DNA of 64,000 bases from Prevotella sp. (lineage in GTDB: Bacteria; Bacteroidota; Bacteroidia; Bacteroidales; Bacteroidaceae). The notes under the pieces were generated by a model, which had not been told where the DNA came from, did no database searches, and saw only the letters and a program-made list of their open reading frames with translations. Position 1 is the first letter of the stretch; the number at the start of each line of letters is the position of its first letter. Below are positions 7,616 to 16,755 of this stretch, piece by piece. The DNA is taken from assembly GCA_017548275.1 (NCBI GenBank), contig JAFZAH010000042.1:1-64000 (forward strand). Reading direction: 5' to 3'. The position numbers and the translations under genes were made by a program.

Positions 7616-8680
7616 TCACAGCACCGGGAAGATGTTCTCCCAAACGAGATTGAGTTCCTTCTGCAAGTCCTGCACGTTGGAGGTGATGGCGATGACGGCG
7701 TTTTTATCGGGTATGACAATGATGTACTGACCATTTGCTCCGTCGGCACGATAGCAACCAGGGCGGCAGCGCCACATCTGATAACCATAGCCCTGCATCC
7801 AGTCGCTGGTCTCGACGGTCATGCCGCGCTCCTCGGCCTGCTCCAGACGGGTTCCGGGGTTAACGCTCTCCACCTGTTTCTTCGACATCTCTTCTACCCA
7901 GTCGGCAGGAATGACCTGTTTGCCGTTCCATTCGCCTTTCTGCAAGAGCAACTGCCCCATCTTGGCCAGATCTTCCGTCTTCAGATAGAGGCCCCATCCG
8001 CCGGTGTTGATGCCTTGCGGGCTCTCGTCCCATCTGGGTTTATCGATATGGAGCGGCTCAAAGAGTCTCGGTGTCAGATAATCGACCACCTTCTCGCCGG
8101 TCACCTTTTGCACGATGGCCGAAAGCATATACGTGCCAAGGCTGTTATAGCAATAGAATGTGCCTGGCTGGTGCTTCACGGGGTAAGCGAGGAAGGCTGC
8201 GACCCAGTCTTCGGCATCGCGGCAAACGCCAGTGGGGTCCTCATCATGACCGCACGACATGGTGAGCAAGTCGCGCACAGTCATGGCCTTGAGGTTGTCA
8301 CTGACCTCGGCGGGCAGTTTGTCGGGGAAGAAATCGATGACCTTGTCTGTCAGTTTCATCTTTCCGTCGGCGATGGCCAGTCCCACAGCCGTGGCGGTAA
8401 AGGTCTTACTCACGGAGTGGAGGACATGCGGCACAGAGTCCACGCCCTCGCTCTGCCATTTGCTGAAGATGACCTTTCCGTCCTTGACAATCATCACACT
8501 GTGTACATCCAGAGAGTCAGCGCTTGCCGCACTGAAGAAAGTATCCATCGCCTTGGCGATACTGTCTGGAGTCTCAGCCCGCGGCAAATCGATGATTTCG
8601 GCCGTTTCTTGTTTTGTGTTCCTACATGCCGCCAATGCTATCAGCATCAGGGCAAACAACAGAGTTTTCTTCATGTTCAT
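7616..8680 (-). CDS. Serine hydrolase lipoprotein, class C beta-lactamase fold
   Basis: 354 residues. The N-terminus is a lipoprotein signal ending LIALAAC, so the mature protein is probably membrane anchored. The catalytic S-V-S-K motif (Ser89, Lys92) sits in HSVSKTFTATAVGLA. A second motif, YNS at 178-180, is in GTFYCYNSLGTYMLSAI. This is the pattern of the beta-lactamase/transpeptidase-like (AmpC/EstB) family, whose members act as DD-peptidases, esterases or D-aminopeptidases; lactam resistance should not be assumed. A second Met two codons in (8674) could be the true start. A TATATTTG box lies at complement 8718-8725. Confidence 0.85.
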   Translation of the reverse strand: MNMKKTLLFALMLIALAACRNTKQETAEIIDLPRAETPDSIAKAMDTFFSAASADSLDVHSVMIVKDGKVIFSKWQSEGVDSVPHVLHSVSKTFTATAVGLAIADGKMKLTDKVIDFFPDKLPAEVSDNLKAMTVRDLLTMSCGHDEDPTGVCRDAEDWVAAFLAYPVKHQPGTFYCYNSLGTYMLSAIVQKVTGEKVVDYLTPRLFEPLHIDKPRWDESPQGINTGGWGLYLKTEDLAKMGQLLLQKGEWNGKQVIPADWVEEMSKKQVESVNPGTRLEQAEERGMTVETSDWMQGYGYQMWRCRPGCYRADGANGQYIIVIPDKNAVIAITSNVQDLQKELNLVWENIFPVL

Positions 8681-8747
8681 GTCTGTTTGATTATTGAATG
8701 ATTATCTCTTGGTTTTGCAAATATACGGTTTTTTCGGGAAATAGACT

Positions 8748-9335
8748 TCATTTCATATACCGTTTTCCGATGACATCCCAATCCACGATTTGCCAAAGGG
8801 CGGCGAGGTGGTCGGGACGGCGGTTCTGGTAGTCGAGATAATAGGCATGCTCCCACACATCGAAGGTCAGCAGCGGATGCAGACCCCGCTGCACGGGGTT
8901 GGCGGCGTTCAGTTCCTGCGTGATGACCATACGGCCGTCATTGTCGGCGGAAAGCCATACCCAACCCGAGCCGAAGAGAGAAGCGCCCTTCTTTTGGAAC
9001 TCCTCCTTGAAAGCCTCAAAGGAGCCAAATTCACGGATAATGGCTTCGGCTAACGCATCGGCAGGAGCATTCTTTGCCGGTTTCCCTGCAAACTGCTCGA
9101 AATACATCTCATGGTTGAGAATCTGTCCGGCGTTATTCAAGATAGCGCCGTCGGCCTTGCAGACAATCTCCTCGAGCGTGCTCTCCTCAAACGGGCTGCC
9201 GGGCAGCAACGCGTTCAGGTTATTCACATACGCCGCCAGATGTTTCCCGTAATGGAAAGCAATGGTGATGCCGCTGATGACAGGTTCCAGTGCCTCTACC
9301 TCATAAGGCAATGTCATTAATTGAAATGGTTCCAT
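8748..9335 (-). CDS. sodB: Superoxide dismutase, iron or cambialistic type
   Basis: 195 residues, normal for Fe/Mn SOD. The start at 9335 gives an N-terminus ending in LPYEVEALEP, as in the family. Metal ligands are visible: His28 (FHYGKH), His75 (LNHEMYF), Asp159 and His163 (FDVWEHAYY). Gln71 in AGQILNH is at the position that carries the second-shell Gln in Fe enzymes. The GSGW at 122-125 leaves Gly where Mn enzymes have Gln. Iron or cambialistic use, as in Porphyromonas and Bacteroides, is inferred. It detoxifies superoxide in the cytoplasm during oxygen exposure. A TATATTTG box at complement 9361-9368 gives it its own promoter. Confidence 0.95.
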   Translation of the reverse strand: MEPFQLMTLPYEVEALEPVISGITIAFHYGKHLAAYVNNLNALLPGSPFEESTLEEIVCKADGAILNNAGQILNHEMYFEQFAGKPAKNAPADALAEAIIREFGSFEAFKEEFQKKGASLFGSGWVWLSADNDGRMVITQELNAANPVQRGLHPLLTFDVWEHAYYLDYQNRRPDHLAALWQIVDWDVIGKRYMK

Positions 9336-9445
9336 AGTTTATTGGATTAGTTGACGGACACAAATATAGGAAAAAAAACGGATTGTGGAGCCAGATGGGG
9401 TATAGAATTAAGTTTTCTTAAGTTACGGTTTGGCTGTAATATAAA

Positions 9446-9479
9446 AATGTCCGACACACCGTTTGGTGAGCCGGACATT
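9446..9479 (-). terminator. Terminator of the exbB-tonB-TPR operon
   Basis: Outer stem AATGTCCG/CGGACATT and inner stem CACC/GGTG around a GTTT loop, followed on the minus strand by TTTTAT. It lies 22 bases after the last gene of the operon and before the sodB promoter. Confidence 0.8.
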
Positions 9480-9500
9480 GTCATGATTTCGCGGTAAACG

Positions 9501-10961
9501 TTATTTCATCTTTGCGATTTGCTGGCAAGCAGCGTCGCTGGGATCGAGCACGAGGAGTTTTTCAGCCCATGACTTAGCGTTGGCCACGTCCTTCTTCTGA
9601 TAGTAGTAGATGGCATAGAAACGATAAGCACGGCGCTTGTAAACCTGGTCGTTGTCAGACTGCTCGGAAGAGTTGTTGACCAATTCCATCAGTTTGTCGT
9701 ATGACTGTTTGGCCAGACCTTCTTTGCATTCGGGGTCGAGTTGCATGTTCATCTGTGCACGTTTGTACCAGTAGAACTTGGTCTCGGGGCTCATGTCAGT
9801 GATTTTGGCATACATCTGCTCAGCCTTACGGATAGCGTCCTTTTTAGCACTTTCCTCAGTGGCCTCATCGGCAGCGATAGAGGTGTAGATGTCAGCCAGA
9901 GACTCATAGTCATCAGCCTTGGCAGAACCAGAAACCTCCATGTATCTTTCAAACGTTTCGATAGCCTTGGCATAGTCGCCATTCTTCGAATAAGCGCTTG
10001 ACAAATACTTCAGAGCGTCCTTGCTCTCACGCATTTCGATAGACTTCCGGAAACTGTTGACAGCCTCGGCATAGTCCTGCTTGCCCATATAGGTGTGACC
10101 CAACTGCATGTAGTCGAACGCGGTGATGTGAGCATCGCCCAGGCTCATGTATTTGTTGGCGTGTGCGATGGCACCGTCGTAGTTCTTGGCCACAAGGCTG
10201 TTGTAGAAAGCCATACGGTTGAGCACGGCGTTGTTGGGGAACTTGCCGAGTCCATATTCAGCCACTTCGAGAGCCTTCTCGTTCTTACCCTCCATATAGC
10301 CGGAGAGCGCGAACTCCTTCAACTCATCCTCGGTCAGCGCACCGATATTGGCCTTGCTGTAGTGCTCGAAAGCCTTATCGGTCTGGTCTGCCTGATAGAA
10401 GAAGTGTGCAGCCACGGCATCAACGGGATAGTCTGGGCGTTCAGCGCGCAGTTTGTCAAGGGTCTCTGCAGACACCTGCGGAGAAATCTTACGATACACA
10501 CGTGCATACTTGATGAATCCGAGGGGCTCTTTGGGATCGATTGACTGTGCCTGCTGATACCATGTGGCGGCGTTACCGCCATCATCGTTGAAGGCATAGA
10601 TATCACCTTGGAGCAGATATGCGTCCACGCACTTGTTTTTACCACGTGCCAAAGCCTGAGTAGCATACTCCTGAGCCGCTGCGGCATACTGCTGCTGCAA
10701 TTGCGGAGTCTTGTTTCTCCAAGCCAGGTCGAGATAAGCGCGTCCGAGTCCGGCCAGACCTTCTGCGTTCTTCTTATAGGTCTTCATGAAGGCCTTCACC
10801 TGGTCTTTGGTGTTGTTAATCACATTGACGCTGTCCTTTTGGTAAGCATCATTAATCACTTTGGAAATGTTGGCCACATCCGTTTCCACGTTCTGGGCCA
10901 TGACAGGAGCGGAGAATCCGATCATCATCGCTCCAACGAATAAATATTTGAAAGTTTTCAT
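9501..10961 (-). CDS. Periplasmic TPR-repeat protein of the TonB/ExbB operon
   Basis: 486 residues with a signal peptide (cleavage near VMAQ) followed by TPR repeats across most of the chain; clear units include GKQDYAEAVNSFRKSIEM and KNGDYAKAIETFERYMEV. The protein has no catalytic motif and is probably a periplasmic scaffold. It is the last gene of a leftward cluster with exbB, two exbD, tonB and a PstS-like protein, and is followed by a strong terminator. I recall this gene order as common in Bacteroidales. The set probably couples the proton gradient to an outer-membrane process; the substrate is unknown. Confidence 0.85.
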   Translation of the reverse strand: MKTFKYLFVGAMMIGFSAPVMAQNVETDVANISKVINDAYQKDSVNVINNTKDQVKAFMKTYKKNAEGLAGLGRAYLDLAWRNKTPQLQQQYAAAAQEYATQALARGKNKCVDAYLLQGDIYAFNDDGGNAATWYQQAQSIDPKEPLGFIKYARVYRKISPQVSAETLDKLRAERPDYPVDAVAAHFFYQADQTDKAFEHYSKANIGALTEDELKEFALSGYMEGKNEKALEVAEYGLGKFPNNAVLNRMAFYNSLVAKNYDGAIAHANKYMSLGDAHITAFDYMQLGHTYMGKQDYAEAVNSFRKSIEMRESKDALKYLSSAYSKNGDYAKAIETFERYMEVSGSAKADDYESLADIYTSIAADEATEESAKKDAIRKAEQMYAKITDMSPETKFYWYKRAQMNMQLDPECKEGLAKQSYDKLMELVNNSSEQSDNDQVYKRRAYRFYAIYYYQKKDVANAKSWAEKLLVLDPSDAACQQIAKMK

Positions 10962-11044
10962 AATCTCGTTGTTTTAAGCGTTAGTAATTGAGTTGTCAAT
11001 CATTTGACGGTAAACCCTTCAAATAGTTTAATAAAATGTATTGT

Positions 11045-12004
11045 TCAGTTTTTCACATTTACTGTCCGTATATTCAGTTCGCCCCTCACCGGCAGCAGAC
11101 CTGCCTTGAAAATGATGAGTTGTCCTTTGGCTGACTCCATGAAATGCGCGAATGCCCATGGCAGCCCGTCGTAGGGGTCGTTGAGCAGCGCATAGATGGT
11201 GCGAACAAACGGATATCGGCCGTCAAGCAGATATGCCTGATATGGCTTCCATGAGTTCATGTCGGTAGCCTTGTCCATGGATGTGACCGACATTACTGTG
11301 ATTTTCTTATTCCATTTGGTGTGTGTGCTGTCGCGCTCGTCGAACAGCCAGTTTGAACCAATAATACCGATAGCGCTCGGTGTTCTCGCGACATATTCTA
11401 AGACTTCAGCGGTGGAATGTGCGGCTGTCGCATTCTTCCCGAGAGGTTTACCTCCGAGAATACTGTCCACACAATACTGTGCTGCGGATGACCCTGACTG
11501 GTCGAACGCCAGACGGATTTGTCCGCGTTTCGAACCGGGATAGACGTCTTCCCACAGAGTTGCCTCACCGCTGAGAATCCGCTTCACATCATTCACGGTG
11601 ATGCAGGAGTCGGTGTTCTGCGGGTTGATAATCAGTGCCAGTCCGTCGTATCCGATGGGGAAACTGACCCCTTTGAAGGTCCGTGCCCTGAGCGTGTCTA
11701 ATTCAGCCTGTCTGAATTTTCTGGCAGCGATGACCAGTTGCATGGTATCATTCACCAGTCGGTTGATGGCTTCCGTCTCACTCATATAAATAGGTGTGAG
11801 ATGGGCTTTTCCTTTCTTTGTAAACTCAAACACCTGGCGACACTCCTCCACGATAGGAGAAAAACTTTCGTCAGAGGCGAAAGCAATCGCCCCTGACGAA
11901 GGTGTATCTGTTCTGTTACTCTTCCGTTGTGTCTTGCCGCAGGATGAAACCATCCCGATGGTCAAGGCACACGCCAAGAGTATGAAGAATGTTCTTTTCA
12001 TCAT
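11045..12004 (-). CDS. PstS-like substrate-binding lipoprotein
   Basis: 319 residues with a lipoprotein signal ending MVSSCG. The body matches the PBP_like_2 phosphate-binding fold: GAIAFASDESF at the N-terminus, FPIGYDGLALIINP, VNDVKRILSGEATLW and a QSGSSAAQYCVDSIL segment corresponding to the usual ligand loop of PstS. No pst transport genes are nearby. It lies 6 bases after tonB and 83 bases before the TPR gene, so it is probably a periplasmic partner of the ExbB/ExbD/TonB system and not a subunit of an ABC importer. Whether it binds phosphate is unknown. Confidence 0.85.
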   Translation of the reverse strand: MMKRTFFILLACALTIGMVSSCGKTQRKSNRTDTPSSGAIAFASDESFSPIVEECRQVFEFTKKGKAHLTPIYMSETEAINRLVNDTMQLVIAARKFRQAELDTLRARTFKGVSFPIGYDGLALIINPQNTDSCITVNDVKRILSGEATLWEDVYPGSKRGQIRLAFDQSGSSAAQYCVDSILGGKPLGKNATAAHSTAEVLEYVARTPSAIGIIGSNWLFDERDSTHTKWNKKITVMSVTSMDKATDMNSWKPYQAYLLDGRYPFVRTIYALLNDPYDGLPWAFAHFMESAKGQLIIFKAGLLPVRGELNIRTVNVKN

Positions 12005-12010
12005 CAGATA

Positions 12011-12859
12011 TTAGTTCTGAAGTTTGAAGTTAACAGGAAGTGTGAACTTAGAGCGCACGGCGCGTCCGTTCTGCATACCGGGAGTCCACTTCGGCATAGC
12101 TTTGACGACACGCACAGCCTCTTTGTCAAGGTTCGGGTCAACGCCACGTACCACGACCACATTCGAGATGCTACCGTTCAACTCAACGACGAACTGCACG
12201 GTGACGCGGCCCTGAATGTTGTTCTCCTGAGCGGCGGCCGGATAGCGGATGTTCTGGTTAAGCCACTGGTTCATGGCAGCGGGACCACCGGGGAAGGAAG
12301 CCTGCTGCTCCACGAACTCGAAAATCTTGTTCTCTTCCTCTTTGGGTTTCTCTTCCACTTTTGGCTCTTCCTTCTTCACCTCTTCCTTGATGTGCAACAC
12401 GTCGGCGTCCTCATTGTTACCTTTCACGTCGAGAGCACCGATGGCGGTCTCTGACTGGCTGAGGTCTTCCTGCTGACGCAGTGTGTTATCTTCGCGCACC
12501 TGGTCGTCTTTCTTGATGACCGGCTCGGTGAATTTCTCAGAACTTGCCACCTGCTCCACTTCTTCTTTAGGCTGCTCGTAGACAATCTCTTCCTCTTTCT
12601 CGACCTCTACCTCCTCCTCGGTGTTTTGGTCGATAACACTGGTAGTAGCCTCACCGCTAACCTTAGAAGCATTGGCCTGAATGGTTTTGACCAGCGCGAA
12701 ACCACCGAACAAGACGGCAGCCGCGATACCCATGATGATGATAGACCAGAAGTTACGGGAACCTGTCCCGCGGCGCAATTGATATGCTCCGTACTCCTTG
12801 TTCTTATTCGCAAATACTAAGTCGGTCCAATCATTGGATGTTAAATCTATTTTTGCCAT
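12011..12859 (-). CDS. tonB: TonB-family energy transducer
   Basis: 282 residues. The N-terminal WTDLVFANKNKEYGAYQLRR is typical of Bacteroidetes TonB proteins. One membrane helix at about 35-57 is followed by a Glu/Lys/Pro-rich periplasmic spacer. The last 90 residues are the TonB C-terminal domain (GRVTVQFVVELNGSISNVVV and VRVVKAMPKWTPG). It transmits energy from the ExbB/ExbD motor to outer-membrane receptors. It sits 31 bases after exbD and 6 before the PstS-like gene, in one transcription unit. Confidence 0.93.
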   Translation of the reverse strand: MAKIDLTSNDWTDLVFANKNKEYGAYQLRRGTGSRNFWSIIIMGIAAAVLFGGFALVKTIQANASKVSGEATTSVIDQNTEEEVEVEKEEEIVYEQPKEEVEQVASSEKFTEPVIKKDDQVREDNTLRQQEDLSQSETAIGALDVKGNNEDADVLHIKEEVKKEEPKVEEKPKEEENKIFEFVEQQASFPGGPAAMNQWLNQNIRYPAAAQENNIQGRVTVQFVVELNGSISNVVVVRGVDPNLDKEAVRVVKAMPKWTPGMQNGRAVRSKFTLPVNFKLQN

Positions 12860-12890
12860 AGTTTTAATTTTTTACGCTGTGACTTTAGAA

Positions 12891-13550
12891 TTACTTCTCC
12901 ACTTTGAATCCTTCGATGGTTTTCATGAAGTTAGTCTCTTCCTCGGTAACAGCACCAATTACATAAGTACCAACATTACATATCAGCATTTCATCGAGAG
13001 CACTCACCATGTTGTCATACGATGCGGAGTCGAAGGGTTTGATGATGACGGTCAGCACGGGAATCTTCTCACCGCCCTCGGGTGTACCACCCTTGATGGC
13101 AGCCAGTTTCTTCACGTAAATCGTGTCTTGCTCTTTGCCTTTGTATTCCTCATCGAGTTTAGCAATGGCTTTTTTCACTTCTTCCATAGGTTTACGTCCA
13201 TCAACCTTATGGTTCATCAGCGTGTAACGGAAGCCGTTCTTCTCAGTCGGAGCCCATGAGCCGATTTCCACACATTCGGGGTTCTTGTAGTCGGGTATAC
13301 CTTTGATATACGCGATGGTGTTGTCCGCACCCAAGAACACAGTGATGGTCTGTGACTCTTTGGCCTCGTTCTTGTTTTCATCTTTCACATTCTTATCGTC
13401 GGTCGGCATCGTCAGGTTCATACTCTGCGGTTTGCTGAGCGATGTGGCGAGCATAAAGAACGTAATCAAAAGCATCATCATGTCCACCATCGGCGTAAAG
13501 TCGACGCGTACATCCTGTTTTTTCTGTCTGCTTTGTTTTTTCTTAGCCAT
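12891..13550 (-). CDS. exbD: Biopolymer transport protein ExbD (second copy)
   Basis: 219 residues. The single N-terminal membrane helix begins [17 protein letters not shown], in which the Asp at about residue 25 is the conserved proton-carrying residue. A periplasmic domain of about 170 residues follows. It pairs with ExbB to form the proton-driven motor that energises TonB. Starts 3 bases after the upstream exbD stops, suggesting coupled translation. Longer than the E. coli ExbD (about 140 residues), as is usual in Bacteroidetes. Confidence 0.93.
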   Translation of the reverse strand: MAKKKQSRQKKQDVRVDFTPMVDMMMLLITFFMLATSLSKPQSMNLTMPTDDKNVKDENKNEAKESQTITVFLGADNTIAYIKGIPDYKNPECVEIGSWAPTEKNGFRYTLMNHKVDGRKPMEEVKKAIAKLDEEYKGKEQDTIYVKKLAAIKGGTPEGGEKIPVLTVIIKPFDSASYDNMVSALDEMLICNVGTYVIGAVTEEETNFMKTIEGFKVEK

Positions 13551-13553
13551 TCT

Positions 13554-14213
13554 TTATTCCTCCACTTTTTTATAAGATGTGATCAAGAAATAACGGTTCT
13601 GCTTGATGGCCTGCAATGAAGCCATCACGTTTTTCACGTCAGAGTAGGGAGTATCGGCGTCAGCCTTGATGGCAATCTTCAGACGACCGTCTTTCTTTTC
13701 GTCCTCAGATTTGTCCGAATACTTTTCCTTGTTCCATGCCTTTGCAGCATCCACCCATTTCTGCAGTTCGTTGTCTTTTGTCTCGATTTTTGCAGAATCG
13801 ACGGGGATACCCAGATCTTTCTGGAAATTGTTCAAGGCATTCTCCTCGAGGCTGAGGAGGTCTTTCAGTTTATTGGCGGGCACACCGACATTTGTAGCGG
13901 CCTGGGCGGTGAGAAGTTGCTGCTCGCTGAGAGAGATACCCTCTTTTGCTGCAAATTTCTCGACCATGCCTCTCATGTCAGCGGGTTTGTCCATGCCGAC
14001 GAAGACCTTGCCGCCTTTCTCGACAAGCAACGTCAGCACGTCGCCCTCTGGAACTTTTTCCTCCGATACCGCGCCCGGTGTGTTCACCCTCACTGCCTCG
14101 TTCTTAATGAACGTAGAGGTCAGCATGAAGAAGGTGAGCAGGAGCACCATCACGTCGGACATCGGCGTCATGTCGATCCAGATACTCTGTTTCTTAATTT
14201 TTACTTTACCCAT
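13554..14213 (-). CDS. exbD: Biopolymer transport protein ExbD (first copy)
   Basis: 219 residues. The N-terminal helix includes IDMTPMSDVMVLLLTFFML with the conserved Asp in MSDVM. The periplasmic part differs from that of the second copy by sequence, so the two are not a recent duplication. Lies between exbB (31 bases upstream) and the second exbD. Two ExbD paralogues next to one ExbB suggests a heteromeric ExbD ring, which is inference. Confidence 0.93.
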   Translation of the reverse strand: MGKVKIKKQSIWIDMTPMSDVMVLLLTFFMLTSTFIKNEAVRVNTPGAVSEEKVPEGDVLTLLVEKGGKVFVGMDKPADMRGMVEKFAAKEGISLSEQQLLTAQAATNVGVPANKLKDLLSLEENALNNFQKDLGIPVDSAKIETKDNELQKWVDAAKAWNKEKYSDKSEDEKKDGRLKIAIKADADTPYSDVKNVMASLQAIKQNRYFLITSYKKVEE

Positions 14214-14244
14214 AGTGATAAATAGTGTTAAGGGTTAGTAGAAA

Positions 14245-15093
14245 TTAAGCCTCTTCAGTATGGTTTGCTTCGTAAGTCTGAGCGATTGAATAACCCACTT
14301 CGTCGAGGGCGTATGTCAACTTATCAATCTTGTTAGTGAAGGTGTTGTAAGCGATAACAGCGCACCAAGATGTACCGATACCGAATGCGGTGTTGATAAG
14401 AGCCTCAGAAATACCAGTTGACAGTTCCAAGGAGTCACCACCACCACCGGCAGCCAGAGCCTGGAACGACTTGATCATACCGATCACAGTACCGAGAAGA
14501 CCGGTCAGAGTACCCAGCGTAGTCAGCGTAGCGAGAATCGGGAGGTTCATCTGCAGAGTAGGCATCTCAAGTTGAGTGGCCTCTTCGTGAGCCTGCTGAA
14601 TCTTAGCAACCTTCTGAGCCTTCTTGATACCTGATGTGTTCTGCATCTCAGCATAAGCGTTCAGAGAAGCCTTCACCACGTTGGCGACAGAACCTTTCTG
14701 CTTGTCGCAGAGTTGGTTGGCCTTTGCGAAATCGTTCTCGTGGAGAGCCTTTTTGATGTTGGCAGTGAATTTAGCCAAAGAACCCTTACCGAAAGCGGTG
14801 CGGAGAGCCAGGATACGCTCGATAGAGAGAGCGATCACAGTGAGCAACAGTGTGTGGATGACAGGCACCACGATACCGCCCTTGAAGATGGTACCCATGA
14901 TGTTCAGAGGATGTCCGTTGGGATCGCCGTTCTCGAAGTTAGAGGGGTTACCCAGCACGAAGAAGAAGTTAACGAATGCGATAATCGCACAAACCACGAT
15001 TACGAGGAATGCCTGACGGATACCTACAAAGCCTGTGCTTTTTTTCGGAGCTGCCTTCGGGGCAGCAGCCGGTTTTGTTGTTGTTGTTGCCAT
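14245..15093 (-). CDS. exbB: MotA/TolQ/ExbB proton channel protein
   Basis: 282 residues with a low-complexity N-terminus rich in Ala, Pro and Lys, then three membrane segments (about 22-48, 75-95 and 183-235 with the interior loop). The conserved MotA/TolQ/ExbB block is present around ILATLTTLGTLTGLLGTVIGM and ELSTGISEALINTAFG. It forms the proton-channel pentamer with ExbD. It is the first gene of the six-gene operon, with a TATCTTTG box at complement 15235-15242. Confidence 0.93.
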   Translation of the reverse strand: MATTTTKPAAAPKAAPKKSTGFVGIRQAFLVIVVCAIIAFVNFFFVLGNPSNFENGDPNGHPLNIMGTIFKGGIVVPVIHTLLLTVIALSIERILALRTAFGKGSLAKFTANIKKALHENDFAKANQLCDKQKGSVANVVKASLNAYAEMQNTSGIKKAQKVAKIQQAHEEATQLEMPTLQMNLPILATLTTLGTLTGLLGTVIGMIKSFQALAAGGGGDSLELSTGISEALINTAFGIGTSWCAVIAYNTFTNKIDKLTYALDEVGYSIAQTYEANHTEEA

Positions 15094-15180
15094 AATTTTT
15101 TGTTAAAATTTAATTTTTAGTTATTAATAAATTAAGTTGTGAAAAATCGTAGTTCGTGTTGTTTAACCGTTGTCCGTTCG

Positions 15181-15243
15181 CTATATATATGCTATATATA
15201 TGCACACGCTCACATACAAGCGTGAATAACTTCGCAAAGATAC
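15181..15243 (-). promoter_or_regulatory. Promoter region of the exbB operon
   Basis: TATCTTTG lies at complement 15235-15242, about 140 bases ahead of the exbB start. The likely leader contains a tandem copy of TATATATGC (15182-15202). Confidence 0.5.
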
Positions 15244-15338
15244 GAAATTCGCGCAAACTATGAGTCGAAATGATATATTTTAACTTTATTTTACGAATTA
15301 TTTTGCCTTTTCGGGCACTCTTTGCGACTAATCCATGC

Positions 15339-16532
15339 TTATTCGAGCGCTTTCAGGCACTCTTTAATACGCCGCATCGACTCGCGGATGTTGTCATCGG
15401 AGGTGGCGTAACTCATGCGGAAACAGTCGGGGTCGCCGAAGGCATCACCGCCCACGGTCGCCACATGTCCCTCTTCCAACAAATACATGGCCAGATCGGT
15501 AGAGTTGTTGATGACACGCCCGCCCTTCTTTTTCCCGTAGAAACTGCTGCATTTGGGGAAGAGATAGAACGCACCCTCGGGCACATTCACTTCCAGTCCG
15601 GGAATGTCGCGGGCCAATGCGACGATGAGGTCGCGACGGCGCTCAAAGGCCTGACGCATCTCCTCGACACAACCCTGGGAAAGGGTGTAGGCCGCCTCGG
15701 CCGCCTTCTGCGACACGGAACAAGGTCCAGAGGTATATTGTCCCTGCAGTTTGTTGCATCCTTTGGCTATCCACTCAGGGGCAGCGATGTAACCGATGCG
15801 CCATCCGGTCATGGCGTATGCCTTCGACACGCCGTTGACGACAATCGTCCGCTCTTTCATGCCCGGGAACTGCGCGATGCTCTCATGATGACCCACGTAG
15901 TTGATGTGCTCGTAAATCTCGTCGGCCAGCACATAGAGTTCGTCGTGACGGAGGATAACCTCGGCCAGTCCTTGCAGTTCTTCTTTGGAATAAACGCTTC
16001 CCGTGGGGTTGCTGGGCGAGCAAAGTATCAGCATCCGTGTGCGCGGGGTGATGGCCTGTTCCAACTGCTCGGGAGTAATTTTGAAGTTCTGCTCAAATCC
16101 TGCGGGAAGGATGACGGGTTTACCGCCAGCCAGCAGCACCATTTGGGGATAACTCACCCAGTAAGGTGCGGGAATGATGACCTCTTCGCCCTCATCGACA
16201 AGTGCCAACACGGCGTTGCAGACACCCTGCTTGGCGCCGTTGGACACGACAATCTCCGACGGAGCATAGTCAAGTCCGTTTTCGCGCTTGAGTTTATCTG
16301 CTACAGCCTTGCGCAGGTCGGCATAACCTGGCACAGGAGAATAACGGGAGAAATTTTGGTCAACAGCCGTTTTAGCGGCTTCTTTGATATGGTCGGGGGT
16401 ATTGAAATCGGGTTCACCCACACTCAGGTTGATGACGTCAATACCTTGTGCGCGCATCTCACTGCTCTTTTGCGACATAGCCAAGGTGGCAGAGGGTGCA
16501 AGACGGTTCAGACGTTCTGACAATTTTGGCAT
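15339..16532 (-). CDS. aspC: Aspartate aminotransferase (class I, PLP-dependent)
   Basis: 397 residues, the family's usual length. The PLP-binding Lys237 lies in NGVSKAYAMTGWRIGY, Asn175 in SPSNPTG and Asp204 in LADEIYEHI. The N-terminal INLSVGEPDFNTP is typical of the Ib subfamily. It transfers the amino group between aspartate and 2-oxoglutarate in the cytoplasm. A TACTTTTG box at complement 16561-16568 is a likely promoter. It is transcribed separately from the upstream ribBA gene, about 220 bases away. Confidence 0.93.
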   Translation of the reverse strand: MPKLSERLNRLAPSATLAMSQKSSEMRAQGIDVINLSVGEPDFNTPDHIKEAAKTAVDQNFSRYSPVPGYADLRKAVADKLKRENGLDYAPSEIVVSNGAKQGVCNAVLALVDEGEEVIIPAPYWVSYPQMVLLAGGKPVILPAGFEQNFKITPEQLEQAITPRTRMLILCSPSNPTGSVYSKEELQGLAEVILRHDELYVLADEIYEHINYVGHHESIAQFPGMKERTIVVNGVSKAYAMTGWRIGYIAAPEWIAKGCNKLQGQYTSGPCSVSQKAAEAAYTLSQGCVEEMRQAFERRRDLIVALARDIPGLEVNVPEGAFYLFPKCSSFYGKKKGGRVINNSTDLAMYLLEEGHVATVGGDAFGDPDCFRMSYATSDDNIRESMRRIKECLKALE

Positions 16533-16579
16533 AAACGTAGTAAAACTATTTAGTTGGTTGCAAAAGTAACACTAATTTT

Positions 16580-16755
16580 TGAATTTTCCGACAAAATGGA
16601 GTATTTTTTTAATGAAGGAATAAAAGGAGTGCACCCCTATCCCTCGTCACTTTAAGTATTCCCCCCCGCTTCTATTCGGGCAAGGGACAATACCGCTCTG
16701 TTAGTGGCTATCTACTCCCCTCGCCCTTGGGAAAGGGGTTGGGGGTGATGCTTTT
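16580..16755. repeat. Degenerate CCCTCCC-type intergenic element
   Basis: Between aspC and the 3' end of ribBA. The 3' half (CCCCTCGCCCTTGGGAAAGGGG and the GGGG run that follows) resembles the CCC-rich hairpin elements found at several gene ends in this window. The first half contains CCCCTATCCCTCG. No gene. Confidence 0.45.

Noticed and set aside
14713-15120. Plus-strand frame opposite exbB
   Set aside because: exbB is highly conserved; the opposite frame has no recognisable protein.
15270-16520. Plus-strand frame of 416 codons
   Set aside because: Antisense to aspC, which holds PLP and substrate residues.
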